Below are positions 60,044 to 64,000 of a stretch of DNA of 64,000 bases, one piece after another. The stretch spans positions 2,728,001-2,792,000 of the forward strand of contig NZ_CP042429.1 of the NCBI RefSeq assembly GCF_007970465.1. The letters are read 5' to 3'. The translations under genes and the position numbers were made by a program. Each line of letters opens with the position of its first letter. Within the stretch, counting starts at the first letter, position 1. Below the pieces are notes generated by a model. The model saw only the letters and a list, made by a program, of their open reading frames with translations. It was not told the DNA's origin and did not search any database. Origin of the DNA: Corynebacterium nuruki S6-4. GTDB taxonomy: Bacteria > Actinomycetota > Actinomycetes > Mycobacteriales > Mycobacteriaceae.

Positions 60044-60769
60044 ATGAACACCGAGCCTCACGCATCATCCCGCCATGCCGGGGAACCGCACGCCCGCAGC
60101 GAGAACAACCGCCTCAACCGGCTGCGTGCCGGCGTCCTCGGCGCCAATGACGGGATCGTCTCCGTCTCCGCGATGCTGCTCGGCATGGTGGGTGCGGGCA
60201 CGAGCAACGCGGTGATCCTCACCGCCGGCCTGGCCTCCACCATCGCCGGTGCGGTCTCGATGGGCCTGGGGGAGTACGTGTCGGTCTCCGCCCAGCGGGA
60301 CACCGAACGGGTGCTCATCGGCAAGGAATCCGACGAGCTGCACGAGATGCCCGACGAGGAACGCGATGAACTCGCCGGCATCCTGCAGGGCTACGGCATC
60401 TCCCCGGAGACGGCGGCGCAGGCGGCCCAGGAGATCAGCGACGGCGATCCGCTGCCGGCGCACCTCCGGCTGGAACTGGGGCTGGACACCCACGACCTGG
60501 TGAACCCGTGGTCGGCGGCCGGCTCCTCGGCACTGTCGTTCGTCCTCGGTGCGGCGCTGCCGATGCTGTCGGTGCTGCTGTCCACCGGCGCGCTGCAGGG
60601 CTTCGTCCTCACCGTCGTGACGCTGGTCGCTCTGGCCTGCACCGGCTTCGCCTCGGCGAAGATGGCGGGCACGTCGGTGCGGCGCTCGATGGTCCGTCTG
60701 GTCGTCGGTGGTGCCGCCGGTCTCGCCGTCACCTACGGGGTGGGAGTGCTGTTCGGTGCCTCCGCCTGA
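60044..60769 (+). CDS. VIT1/CCC1-family membrane transporter
   Basis: A 241-residue membrane protein with five helices. The motif GANDGIVSVSAMLLGM and the SMGLGEYVSVSAQRD segment are diagnostic of the family that moves iron or manganese across membranes in yeast and plants. A soluble loop (about 90-145, Glu-rich) may bind metal. The ATG at 60044 has TAGGCT seven bases upstream. Divalent metal efflux or storage is inferred; the substrate is not known. Confidence 0.9.
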   Translation: MNTEPHASSRHAGEPHARSENNRLNRLRAGVLGANDGIVSVSAMLLGMVGAGTSNAVILTAGLASTIAGAVSMGLGEYVSVSAQRDTERVLIGKESDELHEMPDEERDELAGILQGYGISPETAAQAAQEISDGDPLPAHLRLELGLDTHDLVNPWSAAGSSALSFVLGAALPMLSVLLSTGALQGFVLTVVTLVALACTGFASAKMAGTSVRRSMVRLVVGGAAGLAVTYGVGVLFGASA

Positions 60770-60791
60770 CGGAGCTGACCGGGAAGAACAC

Positions 60792-61439
60792 CTAGAACAG
60801 GGCGTCCAGCAGCAGCCAGGTACCGAAGCCGGTGAGGAAGACCCCGGAGACCACGCTGACGGCGGTGGCGAGCCGCGGCCGGTCGGCCAGCAGCGCCCGG
60901 GCGGCGACGGCGACGCCGGAGTAGACGACGAGGATCTCGAGGATGAAGATCCCGCCGAGCAGCCCCATCTGGATGCCGGAGGGCCAGCCGCCGTCGGTGA
61001 GGAACTGGGGGAGCAGGGCCAGCAGCAGCATGAGGCCCTTCGGGTTGATGCTGCTGACGCCCATACCGCGCAGGTAGCTGGACAGTCCGCTGTACTGCGT
61101 GGCCGGTCCCGCTGTGCCCGCTGTGCCCGCCGTGCCCGGGACCAGGGAACCCGCGCCGCCGCGCAGCTCCAGCAGCGTGCTCACCCCGAGCCAGATGATG
61201 TACGCCGCACCGATGACCGTGAGGACGGTGAGGATGTCCGGGTTCGCCGTCACCAGTGCGCCGACGCCCACGGCGATGACCGTGACGACGATGACGTAGC
61301 CGCTGGCGAGGCCGAGGATCGGCGGGACGATCGACCGGGGGCGCAGGCCCGCGCCGATGGCGTAGGCCCAGTCGGCGCCGGGCATGACTGCGAACAGGGC
61401 GGCGGTGAGGGTGAACTGGAGGACGAGGGCTGTTTCCAC
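60792..61439 (-). CDS. LysE/RhtB-family amino acid exporter
   Basis: A 215-residue exporter with six helices. The motif GADWAYAIGAGLRPR near the N-terminus and SSINPKGLMLLLALLPQFL are typical of the LysE/RhtB superfamily. In the loop around residues 100-112 the phrase GTAGTAGTAG comes from a 9-base unit repeated three times, so loop length may vary between strains. The GTG start is at 61439. It is divergent from an Lrp-type regulator, the usual pairing for amino acid export. Confidence 0.87.
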   Translation of the reverse strand: METALVLQFTLTAALFAVMPGADWAYAIGAGLRPRSIVPPILGLASGYVIVVTVIAVGVGALVTANPDILTVLTVIGAAYIIWLGVSTLLELRGGAGSLVPGTAGTAGTAGPATQYSGLSSYLRGMGVSSINPKGLMLLLALLPQFLTDGGWPSGIQMGLLGGIFILEILVVYSGVAVAARALLADRPRLATAVSVVSGVFLTGFGTWLLLDALF

Positions 61440-61491
61440 AGCTCACAAGCTTATTCCGGACGCCCTGAAATGTGCTTCGAAGTTTCTCGCA

Positions 61492-61508
61492 CATCGGGGC
61501 GTCCGATG
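61492..61508. promoter_or_regulatory. Lrp-type operator in the divergent region
   Basis: CATCGG (61492-61497) and CCGATG (61503-61508) are inverted with five bases between, within the 83-base divergent region. The exporter and the Lrp gene share this space, so an Lrp dimer there could act on both. Confidence 0.45.
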
Positions 61509-61522
61509 CAATAATAATCGCC

Positions 61523-61951
61523 ATGGACGCGATCGACCGGAAAATTATTGCACTCCTGCGCGAGGACGGCCGGATGAGTGTCACCGACCTCGCCCAGCAG
61601 GTGCGGTTGAGCATCTCCACCTGCCACCGGCGGCTGCGGGACCTGGAACGCGGCGGGGTGATCCGCGGCTACCGGGCGGAGATCGACCCGGCGGCGATGG
61701 GCCTGCACTTCGAGGCACTGGTGATGGTCACGATGGGGCGGACCGACCGGTCGACCATCGCCGCCTTCGAGGAGGCGGTCGTCGCCGAGCCGGCGATCGT
61801 CTCCGCCGAGCGGATGTTCGGGGAGACGGACTACATGCTGCGCACCCTGACCGCCGACCTCGCCGGCTACCAGGAGCTCTACGACACGGTGCTCGGCACG
61901 CTGCCCGGGGTGGAGCGGCTGACCTCGACGATGGTGATGAAGCGACTGTGA
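61523..61951 (+). CDS. Lrp/AsnC-family regulator
   Basis: A 142-residue regulator. The helix-turn-helix is at about 5-50 (DRKIIALLREDGRMSVTDLAQQVRLSISTCHRRLRDLE), and the C-terminal RAM-type ligand domain (about 65-140) contains VTMGRTDRSTI and AERMFGETDYML. It likely senses an amino acid and activates the facing LysE-type exporter gene, as LysG/Lrp regulators do. The ATG at 61523 follows an AT-rich stretch and no Shine-Dalgarno. Confidence 0.9.
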   Translation: MDAIDRKIIALLREDGRMSVTDLAQQVRLSISTCHRRLRDLERGGVIRGYRAEIDPAAMGLHFEALVMVTMGRTDRSTIAAFEEAVVAEPAIVSAERMFGETDYMLRTLTADLAGYQELYDTVLGTLPGVERLTSTMVMKRL

Positions 61952-61975
61952 CCGGCCGGTACCGGCAGGTCACAG
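61946..61975. terminator. 30-base palindrome between lrp and pyc genes
   Basis: CTGTGACC and GGTCACAG flank the perfect 12-base centre GCCGGTACCGGC, giving a near-perfect 30-base palindrome. It overlaps the Lrp stop codon and lies between two convergent genes, so a two-way terminator is likely; no T-run is seen. Confidence 0.6.
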
Positions 61976-61981
61976 CCGGTG

Positions 61982-64000
61982 CTACTCGACGACGACGAGC
62001 AGGTCGCCGCCCTCCACCTTCGTCGGCTGGGTCATGACGACCCGGGCGACCTTCCCGGCCACCGGAGAGGTGATGGAGGCCTCCATCTTCATGGCCTCGA
62101 TGACGGCGACCGCGTCGCCGGCGGCCACCTCGTCGCCGACCTTCGCGGTGACGGTGACCGCACCGGCGAACGGTGCCGCGACCTGGCCCTCGACCGAGGG
62201 GTCGGCCTTCTCCGCGGCGGCGGTGACCGACTCGACGGACCGGTCGCGCACCCGCATCGGCCGGATCTGACCGTTGACGTTCATGACGACCTGGCGCATG
62301 CCCTTCTCGTCGGGCTCACCGACGGCGTCCAGCCGGACGACCATCGGCGGGTTGCCCTTGATCCGCACCGCGGTCTCCTCACCCTCCTTGAGACCGTAGA
62401 GGAACTGGCGGTCGGTGAGGACCGAGACATCGCCGAACTGCCGCTCGTGCTCGGCGAAGCCCTTGGACTCCTTCGGGAACAGCAGCCGGCTCAGCGCACC
62501 ACGGCGCTCGTCCGAGGACGCCCCGTTGAGGTGCGCCTCCTCCTCGGCCGGGACCTCGGTGACCCGCGAGGCGGTGGAGGCGCGGCCCTCGAGGGCCTTC
62601 GTGCGCAGCGGCTCCGGCCAGCCACCGGGCGGGGTGCCCAGCTCACCGCGCAGGAAGGCGATGACGGAGGCCGGGATGTCGTACTTCTGCGGGTCCGCGG
62701 CGAACTCCTCGACGGTCACCCCGGCACCGACGAGGTGCAGGGCGAGGTCACCGACGACCTTGGACGACGGGGTGACCTTCGTCGGCCGGCCGAGCAGCTT
62801 GTTGACACCCGCGTAGGCGTCCTCGATGAGCTCGAACCGGTCGCCGAGGCCGAGGGCGGTGGCCTGGGTCCGCAGGTTGGACAGCTGACCGCCCGGGATC
62901 TCGTGGGTGTACACCCGGCCGGTGGGCCCGGGCAGACCGGACTCGAAGGGACCGTAGAGGGCACGGACGGCCTCCCAGTACGGCTCGAGCGAGTTCACGG
63001 CGTCCAGCGACAGGCCGGTGTCCCGGTCGGTGTGGGCGAACGCGGCGACGATCGCGGACAGTGACGGCTGGGAGGTGGTGCCGGCCATGGCGGCGGAGGC
63101 ACCGTCGACGGCGTCCGCACCGGCCTGGGCGGCGGCGAGGTAGGTCGCCAGCTGGCCGCCGGCCGTGTCGTGGGTGTGGACGTGCACCGGCAGGTCGAAG
63201 TTCTTCCGCAGTGCGGTGACCAGGGTGGACGCCGCCTGCGGGCGGAGCAGTCCGGCCATGTCCTTGATGGCCAGGACATGGGCGCCGGACTCGACGATCT
63301 GCTCGGCGAGCTTCAGGTAGTAGTCGAGGGTGTAGAGGTCCTCGGCCGGGTCCGACAGGTCGCCGGCGTAGGCCATGGCCACCTCGGCGACACCGGTGCC
63401 GGTCTCCAGTACCGCGTCGATGGCGGTGCGCATCTGGTCGATGTCGTTGAGTGCGTCGAAGATGCGGAAGATGTCCACCCCGGACTTCGCCGCCTCGGCG
63501 ACGAAGGAGCGGCAGACGACGTCCGGGTACGGGGTGTAGCCCACGGTGTTCCGGCCGCGCAGCAGCATCTGGATGTTGGTGTTCGGCATCGCGGCGCGCA
63601 GCTGGTCGAGCCGCTCCCACGGGGACTCGTGGAGGAACTGCAGCGCGACATCGTAGGTCGCGCCACCCCAGGCCTCCACCGACAGCAGCTCCGGGGTGAG
63701 GCGGGCGACGGCCTCGGCCGCGTCGACGAGGGAGGCGGTTCGCACCCGGGTGGCGAGCAGCGACTGGTGGGCGTCCCGGAACGTCGTGTCGGTGACGGCC
63801 AGCGCCTCCCGGGCACGCAGCCGCTTCGCGAACTCGGCGGGGCCGACCTCGAGCAGCAGGTCGCGGTTGCCGCGGGGCAGCGGCGGCAGCTCCACGTCGT
63901 CACCGGCGGTCTTCGCGTTGTGCTGGATGACCGTCGCCGGCAGCTTCCGGTGCGGGACGATGTCGGTGGGGCGGACGCCGTTGGGCCGGTTCACCGTGAC
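61982..64000 (-). CDS. pyc: Pyruvate carboxylase (N-terminal part beyond the window)
   Basis: Carboxylates pyruvate to oxaloacetate, an anaplerotic enzyme. About 672 C-terminal residues are visible; the frame continues past 64000, so the biotin carboxylase half is outside. The carboxyltransferase metal and substrate residues are in VTDTTFRDAHQSLLATRVRT, the carbamylated Lys in AIKDMAGLL and the His pair in HVHTHDTAGG. A biotin carrier domain with EAMKMEA (biotinyl Lys) ends the protein. A GTG at 63992-63994 is an internal codon, not the start. Full-length orthologs have about 1140 residues. Confidence 0.95.
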   Translation of the reverse strand, partial: VTVNRPNGVRPTDIVPHRKLPATVIQHNAKTAGDDVELPPLPRGNRDLLLEVGPAEFAKRLRAREALAVTDTTFRDAHQSLLATRVRTASLVDAAEAVARLTPELLSVEAWGGATYDVALQFLHESPWERLDQLRAAMPNTNIQMLLRGRNTVGYTPYPDVVCRSFVAEAAKSGVDIFRIFDALNDIDQMRTAIDAVLETGTGVAEVAMAYAGDLSDPAEDLYTLDYYLKLAEQIVESGAHVLAIKDMAGLLRPQAASTLVTALRKNFDLPVHVHTHDTAGGQLATYLAAAQAGADAVDGASAAMAGTTSQPSLSAIVAAFAHTDRDTGLSLDAVNSLEPYWEAVRALYGPFESGLPGPTGRVYTHEIPGGQLSNLRTQATALGLGDRFELIEDAYAGVNKLLGRPTKVTPSSKVVGDLALHLVGAGVTVEEFAADPQKYDIPASVIAFLRGELGTPPGGWPEPLRTKALEGRASTASRVTEVPAEEEAHLNGASSDERRGALSRLLFPKESKGFAEHERQFGDVSVLTDRQFLYGLKEGEETAVRIKGNPPMVVRLDAVGEPDEKGMRQVVMNVNGQIRPMRVRDRSVESVTAAAEKADPSVEGQVAAPFAGAVTVTAKVGDEVAAGDAVAVIEAMKMEASITSPVAGKVARVVMTQPTKVEGGDLLVVVE

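Overview
The window is very GC-rich actinobacterial DNA and reads as a high-GC Corynebacterium chromosome. The order cysS - rlmB - zinc ABC transporter - LacI regulator - otsB - lipoprotein - otsA - thrE - tRNA-Thr is, as far as I recall, the order in C. glutamicum, and purD and purB also lie close together there. Start codons, leaderless promoters and iron boxes fit the same group. Both window edges cut a gene: cysS lacks its first residues and the last gene (pyruvate carboxylase) lacks its N-terminal half.

Layout. 1-5.2 kb: cysS, an MFS exporter or importer, rlmB and an old yellow enzyme. 5.2-10 kb: a two-domain lipoprotein, a zinc-type ABC importer with a promoter that looks Zur-controlled, and a LacI regulator (probably IpsA). 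10-15.2 kb: trehalose synthesis (otsA, otsB, with a lipoprotein between them and a lysine-tailed small protein in front), the threonine exporter thrE and tRNA-Thr(UGU). 15.4-17.5 kb: an EF-hand-like lipoprotein, a GNAT acetyltransferase and an atypical SDR. 17.6-22.8 kb: an iron acquisition locus with a siderophore-interacting protein facing a fused SIP-ABC transporter and its partner, the IrtA/IrtB architecture. 22.8-27.2 kb: XRE-cupin regulator, two MFS transporters, NhaA. 27.2-30.3 kb: HAD phosphatase with crtB and crtI. 30.3-33.7 kb: L,D-transpeptidase facing a two-component system. 33.7-41.6 kb: two lipase-like hydrolases, a GltS-type symporter, a PadR-controlled ABC exporter and a HIT protein. 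41.7-50.9 kb: purD and purB, separated by envelope genes, a Nei-type glycosylase and the lactate pair lctP-lldD. 51-54 kb: a MarR-controlled non-oxidative hydroxyarylic acid decarboxylase operon (subunits B, C, D plus a fourth small gene). 54.2-60 kb: a TetR-containing operon that encodes a full beta-oxidation cycle by the (3R)-hydroxyacyl route. 60-64 kb: VIT family transporter, LysE exporter with Lrp regulator, pyruvate carboxylase.

Two signals run through the whole window. First, at least seventeen genes begin with a TANNNT box 6-9 bases before the start codon and no Shine-Dalgarno sequence, i.e. leaderless transcription. Divergent pairs are packed so tightly that promoters mirror each other, and one pair shares its start codons. 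Second, intergenic gaps carry long near-perfect palindromes, four of them exactly 67 bases long. Two of these are sequence-related copies; the others share only the architecture. This palindrome family and a 100-base element with 14-base terminal inverted repeats are the least explained structures here. No CRISPR array, rRNA, phage or intact insertion sequence was seen.
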